Counted from the first letter of the stretch, positions 1-11,640 are shown. The stretch is 64,000 nt of DNA from Saururus chinensis (GCA_035235625.1 CP141150.1:4588001-4652000); one strand, 5' to 3'. The notes: generated by a model not told the origin, from the letters alone. Numbers and translations: made by a program.

Positions 1-107
1 CCATCCAGCAGTAGTTCAGAACCAGTGTCTCTGTTTGGAGGAGTAGGTAAAAAGGAGTTCTGTTTGACTGTATTTGGGGAATTGTCTGGTGCCGGTGGGC
101 AACGAGC

Positions 108-2412
108 ATGTCGTTGAGAATTAAGGCGGTCGTGGACAAGTTCGTGAGGGAGCTGCAGGAAGCTTTGGATGCCGATATTCAGGACCGGATTATGAAGGAG
201 AGGGAGATGCAGAGCTACATCGAGGAGAGGGAAAGGGAAGTGGCCGAAAGGGAGGCCGCCTGGAAGGCTGAGCTTTCTCGTCGCGAGGTTTCCATCTCAT
301 CCCATCGCTTTTCTATCTGGGTCGTTTTTTTTCGCTTTGTAATCGAAATTTCCTCGTCCATTTTTAATGGGTAAACTTCCATTTTTGCATTTGCTTTGTT
401 GGTATGCTCTAGATTTCGGCAATTGATATAAATCACCATCATCAGCAGGGAAGATGATGGTTTTATCATTTTTTCAAGCAGTTTTTTTGTAGATTAAGGC
501 TAGATGCTAAATGGTTTTAGTTTGATTCTTGCCTTGCTGCTTCTAACCAATTGCTTCGTTTTTGTTTTTTCATCGATAAGTATTGGTTAAACTTAATTAT
601 TCACTGTTTAATGTGCATATATCTGCCATATCAATCAACATGCATTCAGAAACCAAAAATGTCTCGAACCAGAAATTCTCACGATTCTCATCCCAGCTCA
701 AGAGTTGAGCCAACTTATAATAAATAGAATTGAGCTGTGTAACCAAAACAATCACATACTGATAAATATGTCATCAGTTTCAAGAGATAGAAAACCACAT
801 AGCACTAATTTTATGTGGCTGTCCTTGCAAAGCAAACTTTGAATTTAGTATGCGTGGCCACCTAAAAAAAGCTGGAATTTTAATAGCCAGAGAGGTAGTT
901 GTAGATGTCGGAGGAAATTGAAAGAAAAAAATTGCTCTATAGCATCTTCACCAATATAGTATTCTACATTTTAGGTTCTAATGGAACGTTTATTTGGCAT
1001 AGGATGGTTGTTTACACTATAAATCATCTCAACCATTTTCCTGTGGGAGCTAAACTTTTACAGGTCTACTTAATTTTTATTTTGTATTTGGAAGTACTCG
1101 TTCTGTTCTTTTTTTGTTTATATGAATGTTATTGATTTTTTGGTGTTTAAAGCTATCTTCTTCATCTGTTTTTATGTCATTTTTCTATGTTAATTGTTAC
1201 TCTTTCTTACATGTAGAACTTATAGACATTCTAATGATCCCTATATGTGCTTTAATTAATAAATATAGTGTCGGGTATTGTGTTCTGATCTGGTGTTTGC
1301 AAGTGTTGATGACCATTAATAATGTTTGTATTGTTTGGAGTCATCTGAAAATTGCCTCTTCGTTGTCTCCTTGAATAGGCTGATGTAAATGCGTAATTTC
1401 ATTCATGGTATGTGAGTCTTTGTGATGCTCTATTCCTGGGTTCCTTGGGTTTGTAAACTCAGACACCATTATTTACTTCATCACCATCAACACCTCATCC
1501 CATTTTTATGGGTTGAAATTTATATTGCTCTTAAAAGTGGAATGTATATTGCACTTAAAAATCCATTAAAAATATTATTTAATTTTCAGATACAGGTGAT
1601 CATCATCATCACCACATCCCAGTTACAGATCACCATGAAAATACGAGTATTCATCAGAAACAATTATTTTCTGATTTCATAAATTTTATTCTTTACTCAA
1701 TGTTGCAGTTTGTTGTTTTTTGCTCTATGCAATTAAGTATGCAAATGTTCCTACCACGAACTTGTGTTTCAAAGCTTTAGATGTGCATGACGAGTGTGTT
1801 TGGGGACTTATGTTAGTGAATCCTGTTGATTTTACTTCTTAAGGAGAAGTTGATCCTGGCTCATGCTTTTTCGCTTCAGTGTGTTCTATTTGGAGCATGC
1901 ACAATGTGGTACCCTGTGTTCATGGCGGCTCATGGTTGTTACCCTTTGTGAACATGCACTTTTCATTTTTTGCGTAGGATGTTACTCAATGCTTGATCTT
2001 GGGCATCATGGGGTTTCCATTTTAGTTGGTTATGTTTTGGATCAATAGAATTCAACTAGCCCATTATGTTCAGTGTGTAATTAATTATTGAATTTATAGT
2101 CTGTCCTTGAACCAATAATATGAAGTTGATTGCTAATAAGTTGATAGAAATTATACCTTGGCTTGTATTTGATTGTATTTTGGAGGATCTAGGATTTACT
2201 TGATATTCATGTACTTGGAAACTTTACTTGGTGAACAGGCTGAGATAGCCCGGCAAGAGACAAGGCTGAAGATCGAGAAAGAAAACCTTGAAAAGGAGAA
2301 GAGTGTGCTGATGGGAACTGCATCAAATCAAGATAACCAAGATGGAGCACTTGAAATCACTGTGAGTGGTGAGAAGTATCGATGCCTAAGATTTTCCAAG
2401 GCCAAGAAGTAA
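108..2412 (+). CDS. Small conserved plant coiled-coil protein, two exons
   Basis: Exon 1 is 108-287 (60 codons, donor gtttcc) and exon 2 is 2239-2412 (57 codons plus stop, acceptor gaacag); the join is in frame and gives 117 aa. The protein is almost all charged helix: residues 1-90 are rich in E, R and K (EREREVAEREAAWKAEL type runs) and look like a continuous coiled coil. The C-terminus, ending ITVSGEKYRCLRFSKAKK, is basic. I recognise it as a small family found across land plants with no assigned function; there is no signal peptide, membrane segment or catalytic motif. The 1951-bp intron (288-2238) is AT-rich and holds nothing else I can identify. The start is the first ATG, with leader sequence from base 1. 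The gene is convergent with PMI1, 312 bp away. The exon structure is certain; the function is not. Confidence 0.88.
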
Positions 2413-2724
2413 CACCTTCGCAGCAACTGAAAAAGTCTCAAAATATCACTTCCTACCGATCTGAAAATGCTTGCTCGAGCAACCCTTTTATTATTGGTTT
2501 GTAGTACATTAATTCTCATTTTGTATCAAGTGTTGGTAATTATTTTGGTGCTCTAAAGTAATATCATTGATCAATTGGCGATTGCAGATCAGTCCGGCTT
2601 AAGTTTGCATTTCTGAGAAATAGTCTCATCATCTTCGCATTCTTATCTGCAAAGTACATCTCTCTATAAAGTTCCAATTGCTTGTTATTTACTTATCTAC
2701 AAATAAAGACATGTCTCTTCCTAA

Positions 2725-5250
2725 TCACTTGAGAAATTTCACATCCGGATTCCTCATAGGCTTGAGCCACATATCAGCCATCACCCTGGCGGAGATGCTA
2801 CACAGCGCCTCCTGCCCTTTGGTGCCTTGCCCCTGTCTCGTGCCTGCTTTCTTCCCTGCCGCTGGCGCCTTCCCCAGCCCGTATTCAGTCAGCCACTGCA
2901 CTGCCGTCAGCCTCTGCTTCTCCGCTTCTCCTCCTTTCTTCTTCCTCAGCCCACCGACATGCAAACTGCTCACCTTAAACCCCTCCTCTTCTTCCTCCTT
3001 GTCGCCTCCTTGCCTCGCGGGGTTTGCCTGGATCAGTGCCACCACCGGCCCACCCACTGCCTCATAGCGCCTAAGTGGGTCCCTCGCCTGCACCACCACC
3101 ATTATGGTTACTTCTCCTTCGCCCAGTGCCTCTTTTGCCTGCTTATGTAGTGGCTTCGCCAAGGTGACGAGCAGGCGAGGGTCGTCCGATCCTCTCAATG
3201 GGGATATGTCGAATGGTGCCTCCTCCTCCGCCATCTCTGCCTGGATTTTGAGTGCCTCGATCACCATTGCCTCAATCTTCTGCAGGGAGAAGGGAAGAAT
3301 CTCCTCCAAAGCAACCGCCTCCTCACCTACATTCCATATTCCGGTGGCGACCCGCTCTCGTCTCCCGGCGACCAGAGCTGCTGCCATCGCCTTCACCACC
3401 TCCACTGACCGTGCAGCGCTCGAGCTTGCTCCCTCCTCCTTGCCTCGCCCCTGGATGATTGCAGAGGCAATGCCTTCGAAGGCTATCTGCTCCGCTGTCT
3501 TGCCCAGTAGCTCGTCCATGGCGGCCACAGCCAGGAGCTCTGACTTCAGCTCCCCTGCCCCCATTCCGGCCATCTTCTGGAGCAGCTCAAACCCAGAACC
3601 AGAACTAAGCTCCCCAGATGGCAGGACAATTGGCTTGGAGATCTGCATCGCCAGCTTGGGCGTCTCCTTCCTCGAGACTTCCACATTGATTGGATTCATG
3701 GCGGCCAGAAAACCCCCATCTCTGGTCTGAACCACCGACTGCAGCCCCTTTCCCAAGTCTGGGACATAGACCCTGGACTCCAATTCCTTCACATCGTCCT
3801 TTGATTCCGATTTCAATGGTGAGTCATTCGAGAAATTGAACTTGAAGCCTCCATCACCTTCTTCCTCTTCCAGCAGCTGGAGGAACTCTCTGGTCACAGT
3901 CTCTTCATCTGCGTCCAACCCATGTGGCATTTTTCCTTCTTCAGCCTTGGTCGGACTTTCGGGCTGGATCATGGACTCTAGAGCTTTGATCTGCTGCGCA
4001 ATGGAGTCCAGCTCCGTTAGCCTCCTCTGGTGCACGGGATCATGAACAATCTCCTTCACAACCTCCGTGGAAGCCGCTGTCTTCTCCTCTGAAACAACTT
4101 CCTCTGTTTCATCCTGAAACTCAATTCCTTTGTCCACCACTTCAAACTCCGGCATATCCAGGTCTTCCATCTTGCTCTCCTCCGGCGCCTGTGGCAGAGG
4201 AGGTGGCGGTGTTGGCTCGTCAAGGTCAAGCTCGTCAATGCCCTGAAGGTCTGCTGCACCACTGCCCTTCGATGGTGTTGAGGCCTCAAATCGGCTTGCA
4301 ATCCGAGGGCTCTGGACACTGAAGGAGGTCTTGGATTGCTTCCTGGCATAAGAAGCTGAAGAAGAATTGGGGCTCTTGCCGAACTTGAGGTTCTCCCTCT
4401 GGTTGTAAATGCCCACCCCCTTGTCTTCTATGATCTGAAATCCCAATTTCAGTACCAGCTCCCCTCCTTTGGCCTTGCCGGAGAGGTTGAAGCTCATGTC
4501 CCATTGTCGAATTCTTGTTCCTTCTGAGTTCCTATCTACGGATTCCTGAATTAGCAGGCTTAAATCGACTAAGCTCCTGCCGAAGTCCAGCTCCTCTGCG
4601 TCTATGGCTACTACATAGATGAAGAAGGGCCGGGTCTCGAACTTGAGTGGTTTGTCACCACTGCCGGAGCAGTAGACATGGCACTTCACAAAGAGAGTCT
4701 CTTCAAAGTCAGCCGCCCCCTGAGCCACCCTTGAGGGCATGGTCTGCACTGCACCTTCGCGAGTCTCCTTCTTGCGCACGCATATGGCGAGCCGCAGGCC
4801 ATTCATCGAAGCTGGCAGTCCCTGCACGGCCACAACCTCAACAGAGAAGAGGCAACTGAGGCGGTTCATCCCGATGTGTGACAGCGCCCGCATCGGCTTC
4901 CACCCCCATATCCCTTTCTTCTCCACTGGAGCCACCACCATCTCCAGCTTCTGTACTGCTGGCTTCTTGGGAGCCTCTGGCTGGGAGCTACTGCCTGGCC
5001 GGGAGCGCCAGGGGGAGAGGGACATGCGGCGGGAGCGGGGGCGGTGCTCGTGGGAGGCGACGGGTGCAGAAGAGTCATCAGTGAGGATGGGGGTGGCAGA
5101 ACGTGGGAGGGCGAGGGAAGCGGTTCTGCGGGTGGTATGGGAGTGATAGAGGGACTCAGAAAGGGCTTCCAGCTCCTCAAGCAATTTAGCATTTGACTCC
5201 TGGCTACCAGTGGAGGGATTAGTAAAACTAGTTCCATCTCTGGTGGCCAT
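2725..5250 (-). CDS. PMI1: PLASTID MOVEMENT IMPAIRED 1 (PMI1), intronless
   Basis: An 841-aa single-exon protein, close to the roughly 840 aa of Arabidopsis PMI1. Residues 20-36 (KLLEELEALSESLY) and 111-128 (KKGIWGWKPMRALSHIGM) are family signatures. Residues about 131-275 form the NT-type C2 domain; a long acidic, proline-rich middle follows (about 350-530), then a conserved C-terminal region with alternating helices (about 580-841). In Arabidopsis PMI1 is a cytosolic or plasma-membrane-associated protein needed for blue-light chloroplast and nuclear movement through actin. The ATG at 5250 (MATRDGTS) is chosen because the frame is open for 84 codons upstream but without an ATG at its far end (5502 reads TTG), and that extension is low-complexity P/S/F sequence. 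There is no frameshift or internal stop. Paralogues PMIR1 and PMIR2 are longer, which favours PMI1. Confidence 0.93.
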   Translation of the reverse strand: MATRDGTSFTNPSTGSQESNAKLLEELEALSESLYHSHTTRRTASLALPRSATPILTDDSSAPVASHEHRPRSRRMSLSPWRSRPGSSSQPEAPKKPAVQKLEMVVAPVEKKGIWGWKPMRALSHIGMNRLSCLFSVEVVAVQGLPASMNGLRLAICVRKKETREGAVQTMPSRVAQGAADFEETLFVKCHVYCSGSGDKPLKFETRPFFIYVVAIDAEELDFGRSLVDLSLLIQESVDRNSEGTRIRQWDMSFNLSGKAKGGELVLKLGFQIIEDKGVGIYNQRENLKFGKSPNSSSASYARKQSKTSFSVQSPRIASRFEASTPSKGSGAADLQGIDELDLDEPTPPPPLPQAPEESKMEDLDMPEFEVVDKGIEFQDETEEVVSEEKTAASTEVVKEIVHDPVHQRRLTELDSIAQQIKALESMIQPESPTKAEEGKMPHGLDADEETVTREFLQLLEEEEGDGGFKFNFSNDSPLKSESKDDVKELESRVYVPDLGKGLQSVVQTRDGGFLAAMNPINVEVSRKETPKLAMQISKPIVLPSGELSSGSGFELLQKMAGMGAGELKSELLAVAAMDELLGKTAEQIAFEGIASAIIQGRGKEEGASSSAARSVEVVKAMAAALVAGRRERVATGIWNVGEEAVALEEILPFSLQKIEAMVIEALKIQAEMAEEEAPFDISPLRGSDDPRLLVTLAKPLHKQAKEALGEGEVTIMVVVQARDPLRRYEAVGGPVVALIQANPARQGGDKEEEEEGFKVSSLHVGGLRKKKGGEAEKQRLTAVQWLTEYGLGKAPAAGKKAGTRQGQGTKGQEALCSISARVMADMWLKPMRNPDVKFLK

Positions 5251-5508
5251 GGCTTCTGCTCCTGCAGGTGGTGGGGGGGAAGGAGGAAGATAAAGAGAGT
5301 GGGGGAGGTCAGGAGTCAGGGGGTGGGGGGGATGTGAGGTGGAGAAGGGGCCATGGAAGAAGGGATTGGAGTGTATGGAGGAGGAGCCATGAAAGGGAGG
5401 GTTGGAGAAAGGGACAAGGTCTATGTTCTGTGTGGGGAAAATGGCGGGGCCAACTGAATTAAATTCGAGTCTCTTTCCAACGGTAACTTTTGATAACTCC
5501 AAGAGCTC

Positions 5509-5520
5509 TCATTATAAAAC
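5509..5520 (-). promoter_or_regulatory. Possible TATA-like element for PMI1
   Basis: The minus strand reads GTTTTATAATG about 260 bp upstream of the PMI1 ATG. A start of transcription about 30 bp downstream would give a 5' leader near 230 nt and would exclude most of the open upstream extension. The call rests on position and composition only. Confidence 0.25.
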
Positions 5521-5920
5521 CCGCACCATGTCAAGTAACCAAATTTGTGTATGACTGTTTGGACAAGAGAGAGTGGTGGTTTGGAAATATCAACTCGGGC
5601 TTATTTTTATTTTGTTTGATAATGACAGGATAAGATGACCCGCGTGTATTCACGTTGGACACTAGTGCAACAGATTACTTGTCCAGCTGAGACTCCATAT
5701 TTTTCTGTATTTGGCAGGGGACGTGTTTTCTTGGCCCTCTAAGGAACATGGTCACTTGGTTGACTGGCTGGTTGGTGAGATGAGCTCCATAACTTGTTAG
5801 CATCTTTATAATTTTATGTGAATATTAGTGGATGCCATGGTTTTCAATGAATTTGCCTGTGTAGCCTGGAAGCATTTACGGTACTCCTGCCTGGTATCCG
5901 CCGGGATATCCTCCACCGGG

Positions 5921-6010
5921 TAGGAGCTGTTGATTATGAGGATTGACAGCACAAATGCACTAACATGTGATTGTGTGTGCATCGTCGATTCTCATAATCG
6001 ACAGCTCCTA
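5921..6010 (+). ncRNA. Candidate small-RNA hairpin (27-nt arms)
   Basis: The left arm 5921-5947 begins TAGGAGCTGTTGATTATGAG. The right arm 5984-6010 is its reverse complement apart from three positions. All three mismatches are G-U wobbles if the + strand is transcribed, and A-C mismatches if the minus strand is. Inside the 36-nt loop, ATGCAC (5955-5960) can pair with GTGCAT (5977-5982), extending the fold past an asymmetric bulge. The geometry resembles a plant MIRNA precursor. I do not recognise a known miRNA family. It could instead be a small foldback transposon: TA lies at both ends, as in a TA target duplication, and three C-to-T changes could be methylation decay. Confidence 0.4.
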
Positions 6011-6389
6011 TTTTCAACTGCAATATGTAATGCCAATTCCAGATTGAAGGTAGTTGGGTAGGGTTATTGGTAATACATTGTGTTAAGGTAGATCAAAGCT
6101 TAATTTCAGAGGCTATTTTTTTTTTATGAAAGCTAAATTTCAGACTTGAATCAATGGTCTTGCTGCCTTTGGGAGCATTTGATCTTTTTCACTCGTCAAA
6201 AGAAATTTGGAAACACAAGCAATTCACAGAGTACAAATATAGGAGTACTTAAAAGAGAAGAAATAACAGGAGTAGATTTTGAATAAGATGCCGATTAGAT
6301 GACCAGGATAAATTTTTTCTTCCAGCAGCTTAGTTTAATCAACATTAATTATTTTACTTGACACGAAAATCTACTAGGGAAAATAATTA

Positions 6390-6595
6390 CTACAGTGAAT
6401 TTGCACCGGAATGATTGGTCGTGCCAACAATCCCCACAACATCAAGGCCCTGAGGGAAATGACATTTAGACACGAAGCATTGAAAATATGGATGGGCACC
6501 ATGGCGGCAGGCTTATCAACCAGAAGACAGACAGCTAGATTCTCAGTTCTCACTGTGCTAGCTCTAGTTTCCATGTATTGTTTCTGTAGTCTCCA
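6390..6595 (-). pseudogene. Relic of a PPR-protein DYW domain
   Basis: Read on the minus strand, 6480-6595 matches at base level the DYW segment of the intact PPR gene at 29,886-32,627: compare RTENLAV with HSEKLAV and MVPIHIF with WMPIHIM. The next stretch keeps CGTGTCT plus spacing equivalent to the CxxCH zinc-binding segment, but out of frame and without the cysteines. Similarity fades towards 6400, and no C-terminal DYW tripeptide remains. No PPR repeats are found on its upstream side (6600-8100). It is a decayed 3' fragment of a second PPR-DYW gene, lying about 1.5 kb from the phosphate carrier. The identification is from my own alignment by eye. Confidence 0.55.
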
Positions 6596-6725
6596 ACTTC
6601 AATCTTTATATTTACCTCTTCTAAGCATCCAGTTTAACATCTTTCATTTAAGAGTGATTAGAGCTAGTAACTGATTTTCTTTGGTCCATTCTTCCAACAA
6701 AATAGTATGAAAAAAGATATATATA

Positions 6726-6829
6726 CTCCCTATGTCCCATATTAAGTGTCTTATTTAATTTTTCAAAATGAACTAAAATTAATTCATTTTGAAAAAACAA
6801 TTAGGACACTTCATAAGACACAAAGGGAG
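6726..6829. mobile_element. Stowaway-type MITE
   Basis: A 104-bp element starting CTCCCTATGTCCC and ending with an imperfect inverted copy, AAAGGGAG. It is flanked by TA on both sides (6724-6725 and 6830-6831), the target duplication of Tc1/mariner-derived Stowaway elements. The central part is a long foldback (TTTTTCAAAATGAA / TTCATTTTGAAAAA). A second, more decayed member is at 26,528. Confidence 0.8.
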
Positions 6830-6831
6830 TA

Positions 6832-8131
6832 TAATTTTGTATTCAGTGAAAGGCAAAGATATTATTGAACGAAACAATCTGCCATCCACAGTAGTAAATA
6901 AACCTGTTATCGCTAACCCAGAAGAAGGCACACGCATAGTTGAATAAAAAAATACCCAGTAAAGGGGTTTCTCAATTGTATGAATCTACTCAATGCTTTA
7001 TTTACATAGGCATTCTTTACAACATATTGCGTCCAACAAGAGGCCAAAATGTTTCTCAATTTTTTTTTCTTATCTTGCTGTAGATTGCAGCATTCAGAAT
7101 TTCCCAAAAAAGTTCAAATTCACCTACACTCTGTAACTTGAGTTGCCATTTGCCTCATCTGTACTCCCCGGCAGGATAAAATATTTGCAGGAGATGCTTT
7201 GATATTACTAATTATCTTCACCTAAGAGATCGTTCACTAGGAACATCGACTCTATCCATGAAAGTGTTTGCACCTCCACTTGTTGGCCTGCGATAGTCCA
7301 TAAATTCATTTCAGAGAGAGATGCAAGAAAAAACAAGTGGACTCCATCTTTATTTCCTAACAGATGAAATTCCATCAGAGCACTCTCAGTTTTAAGTTTC
7401 AAAGATTCACTGGCCACCAGATAGAAAAACAGAGCAGAGTCATTTGTCATCGAAGCAATAAGTAAAATGGTGATAACATATATTACATGCTGTCCAAAAT
7501 GCAATTATTAGCCAATTTTTAAGATACAGAAAATTGGCGGTCTCAAATTTTGCCACTGCTTCTTTATCAGAGAGCCTTATTTCTTTCACTTTCAGTTTCA
7601 GGTTGAACACATACATTAATTTTCTTTGAGTCTACCTGACCTATGAGAGATAATCTCGTCCTGCTTCCATCATTACATTTATTGACAGAAAATACAAATA
7701 AGGATTCAATTTAAAAAAGGAGACTCTCCTAAGGTTCACTTACTATTGATGTATCATCAGACACCTTTTATAAGTAACACGAAGGAAACATGGCCCAAGA
7801 TAACCTGCCCTATCTCAATATAATTAAATGGATAGATGGGTTGAAAGTAGCTACAACTGGTTATACTTTATCAATTAACAGCCAATTGACTTTCAACTGT
7901 CCGTATTCAAGTATTCTCAAAAGTTATATTTCATATGTGAAAGGAGACTTAGATGGCTGTGAGGATTAGCTACACTATGCAGCGAAACTATGTAGTGGAT
8001 ATGCACCCCCAGAAATTTGTCCTACTGTAAATCCTTTTTTTTTTTGACAAGAGTATTCAAATTGAAATGCAGTATAGGACCTATTGATTACTTCAAAAGC
8101 TACATTGTCATAAAGTTATCAATGCAAACAC
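6832..8131. other. Intergenic DNA 3' of the phosphate carrier
   Basis: AT-rich sequence without a convincing gene. It may hold a last carrier exon: the minus-strand stretch about 7180 down to 7125 reads LPGSTDEANGNSSYRV then a stop, reminiscent of the hydrophilic tail of MPT1 proteins, but I could not find a clean acceptor in the right phase. Confidence 0.35.
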
Positions 8132-10222
8132 TTACAATCCAGTGAGCAATTTAATGGTATCATAGAATAACCACTGCATTGTCACAACAGGTCCCACAAG
8201 TGTAATGCGAATAGGAAGACTTCTAGTGAAAAGATTACCCAAACCAATGCTCTTCACAGCCTGCACATATGAAACTATTACAAAGTCAGCATTTTTCAAA
8301 TTAGGATGATTCAACTACTAATAGATCTAAAGAAGGATATCAAGAAATGATAAAGAGTGTGAGACATCATACCTGAAATACAGTGTTGGCCTTTTTGTTA
8401 TAAAGAGATGAAACAATATTATCTGCAGGATTTGATACAATTGTTCCAATGGCTCCTGATGCATATCCAGCCATGCATGTCACTCCTAGCTGTTGAACCT
8501 TTGAACAGTCTTCTTTGGGTCTTTTAATAACATTTTGATATACGAAATCCACAGAATGCTCAAATGTTGAAAACATTATCATGGAGACTGCCCATCCAAT
8601 TGCATTTTTAATGTGTTAGAAATAGGAAACATATAAATATTAAATATCATGATAATGACCAACCCAGTCATCAAATCAACTCAATCAGATGATTCATTTT
8701 CAAAGAGTGATCTAGACCCAACAGGTGTAGGTTGGAAAGTCAGCTATTGATAATTATGGGGTTATACAGAGAAGAATAAAAACTCCAGACTCATGAACAT
8801 GCTACTAAATGAATAAGATTGCAGGCCTTTCGAGGATGTCCATCTAATTCCTTAGACAGGAAAAAAATAAAGCGGAAATAGATCATGTGGGGGGTTATAT
8901 CTAGAGTTTTTTCCTTTAAGACTATGTATGAGAGAATGAGGAGGCATTTACATGGAAGATTTCGACCCCATAGTGCATAGAGTCCTCTGTACAGTCTGCA
9001 ACCAATAAGATTATAAGATCATATGAACGATTCAACTTACAAAAAGAACTAAATCATATTAAAAAAGGAATTCGAAATGGGTTTTATACCCAAATATCCC
9101 TTCAGTTGCATAAACCTTTGGAAAACCATCAACTAAACCCTTTGCAAACTTGGGTTGTGTCTGAACTTGGACTTTCACAGCTTCAAAAGGGCAAAGTGCA
9201 ACATCTGCTACAACTTGAGCAGATGCGCTGCTGACAAAATATATGAAACTTCTATTCTGACCTACAAATTTATTGGAATAAAACTGTTTGAAGTATTCAT
9301 ATAGACCAAACTTGCAGCCACCTTGAGCACCATATCCAAAAAACTTCCCGGCCCACCCTCTCCATAGGGCTGATGGGCCATGTTCATGAAGAAGAATTTT
9401 CATACCAGAAAAAATGCTATTATATTTGACCGGATTCACCTAAAAATATCAAATCCTTGTCACTCAGACTGTTGAAGAAATAACGAATAAGATAAATGGA
9501 AACTTGAGGATTTTTTAAGAAAGAAGACGATTAAAATTAGAAACAAAAACAGACAAATCATGCAACAGAAAAATAGCATAACCAAATAGAAATAAGCAAG
9601 CTCAAGCTCCTTCAATTCAAAATCAGAACCAAAAGATTACAACCGACAGAGTGGGCAGGAAAGAACTAAATCTCCTTAGTAGTATGCATTATATCAAGTG
9701 AATGAACAGCAACATTCGGAACAGATAAAAAATAATTATGACTTTGGCAGCCCTCATAATATCCATCACTACTTGTTCAAAGCAGATAAGGACATTCAAT
9801 AAAGGCTCCAGCAGCTGATTTACCAATTCATCAATTAGCCAACCATATAAATACATGGAAAATCAGACACATTAATGTGTACACCCTACTATATATGTTC
9901 ACATAGGTTTGATAATTATTGTTCTCTATCTGACGGAAGCCAAATAACTAGAATAATTAATGATGAGCAGAGGAACAAGTACAACAAAAATAGGCATAGT
10001 GATTGCCGTGCTTGGATCTGAACTATCTCATAAACAAACAAGATTATAAATCCGGTTGGGCAGCAATGAGCTAACCTGCATATTGACTTTGAGGACGTCA
10101 AGAGGCGTGACAGCGAGGTGGGTCGTTCCCGCACTGAGCATTCCCCCAACCGCACACACTGCGTAGTAACCAGGCGAGAAGAGCCTCAAACCACTCTCCT
10201 CTCTGCGTTTCAGACCCACCAT
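8132..10222 (-). CDS. MPT1: Mitochondrial phosphate carrier (MPT1 / PHT3;3 type), five exons
   Basis: Exons on the minus strand: 10222-10076, 9439-9090, 8995-8952, 8587-8373 and 8260-8132. All junctions are GT-AG and in phase, giving 294 aa. The three mitochondrial-carrier repeats are visible: TPLDVLKVNMQ (residues 39-49), CPFEAVKVQVQTQP in exon 2, and NPADNIVSSLYNKKA in exon 4. Signatures of the phosphate carrier include GGMLSAGTTHLAVTPLDVLK, WRGWAGKFFGYGAQGGCKFG and LPIRITLVGPVVTMQW. The family imports phosphate into the matrix with protons across the inner membrane. The start at 10222 (MVGLKRREE) has a good context; an in-frame ATG at 10324 would add 34 residues. The last codons overlap a strong donor (GTAAGTG at the stop), so a further exon may replace the short C-terminus. 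A relic copy lies at 29,520-29,876. Confidence 0.92.
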
Positions 10223-11640
10223 TTCTCTTCTTCCTCCGCCGGACTCGAGCCCTTCTCTTTCAGGCGAAAGCGCTTCAAACCCGTCAACCTTCCTCCACAA
10301 AACCTCAGGCCATTCACAACTCATATCAAACCAATACAAGCTTCTTAGTCCCACTTCACATAAACACAAATTTCGACGATATCAATCGCATCTTCCCGTT
10401 TTTTGAGAGTTCTAAAGCAAACCCATCAGCGTTCTTGCGGCAAAATACACAAAACTAACGTCAAAACCATGTCTTTTTCATGGCACAACACTCCATTTCC
10501 TCACCATTTCCCAGCAGGCAAACAACTTCCCGTGAAACAGAAGAACAATCCGGAAGATCAAGAAAAGGGAAAGGGGGTGGAGGCGTGGAGGGAGGGAGTT
10601 TGGCCGCTGGGAGTTGTTCCACGTCTGCGCAAGAGAAACAAAAGGCCCAGAAGCAAGTCAGAGTCAGACGCAGACACCCAACTCCCTGGAATGCGCGGTT
10701 GCCTTAAAACTGGGTGGTAAAGCCCTAAACCCTTGAGCACGGAAGTTACAGGTTCGTTCCTCACCACACGTCCCCCTCAGCCTGTCCATCTCCCTAACTC
10801 TAGGAGGTAAACGTCAGAGGCTCGCATAGCTGAATTTTCTTTCCCCTTAAGCACCACTATATATTGGAATATAAAAAATAGGGTCGTGTTTGTATGAGAT
10901 TAGGCTTATATGTATTAGCGTGAGTTTACGCCTATATGTGTTAGCGTAATCTCATGCTTTTTGGGCCATCAAACTTCGATTCGATAATGCATATAACTAG
11001 ACTTGTATACCTCCTTGTGCTGTTGAATTTCAGTCCAAAAAGTTTTAGAGCCCGGGCCCACACTAACGCACGTGAGTCTAAATTTTTTTTATATTAATAA
11101 CTATATTTAAAAAAGTAATAATTTTTTATTAAACGGTGAAACCCACTTGAAGGGAAGAGAGAATGATACTCTATTTTAAGTACTCAATTATTTATATTGA
11201 ACAAAATTGAGTTATTAATATAAAATATTTTTTTTATCAAATGAAACTATTAATTTGGGACGATGGTAAAACTCACATCTAAAGAAAAAATAAGTGTATG
11301 ATATTTTTTTTTAAATGCCTAACCACTTAAATTAAACAAAATAAAACTATTAATTTAGAACAAATTTTTTTACTAAATAAAGTTATTAATTTAAGACAAA
11401 GGAAATATTTAGTTTTATTTGGACTAAGTTTATATGAGTCTGGCTCATATGCATTAGTGTAAACCCTTGCATCATCATGAGCCGTTAGATCTCTGTATGA
11501 TGGCACAAGGAGACAAACCAATCTGCCTGCCCTAGCTATGTATATTATCAGATTAAAATTCAATAATGCACAATAGTACATAAGCGAGGGCTCATATAAA
11601 CGGGGATCTTTTAAATTTGGCTTTAAGCTATAACTGATTT
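10223..11640. other. Carrier upstream region and AT-rich intergenic DNA
   Basis: Open frames at 10,118-10,767 overlap the carrier leader and show no family similarity. At 10,894-10,954 TGAGATTA and TAATCTCA flank two 27-bp direct copies of a ctatatgtrttagcgt motif; a degenerate copy is near 11,424-11,460. Between 11,130 and 11,400 there are two diverged copies of a roughly 150-bp AT-rich repeat. No gene is seen. Confidence 0.4.

Larger units (their letters stand above)
5251..6380. other. Intergenic DNA upstream of PMI1
   Basis: PMI1 5' leader and promoter, then AT-rich sequence. Apart from the foldback at 5921-6010 I see no gene or recognisable transposon. Confidence 0.5.

Noticed and set aside
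3104..3730. 208-codon open frame opposite PMI1
   Set aside because: It is the antisense shadow of a GC-rich conserved coding region.
10740..10775. tRNA-like B box (ggttcgttcc)
   Set aside because: No A box at the right distance and no cloverleaf; at most a SINE scrap.
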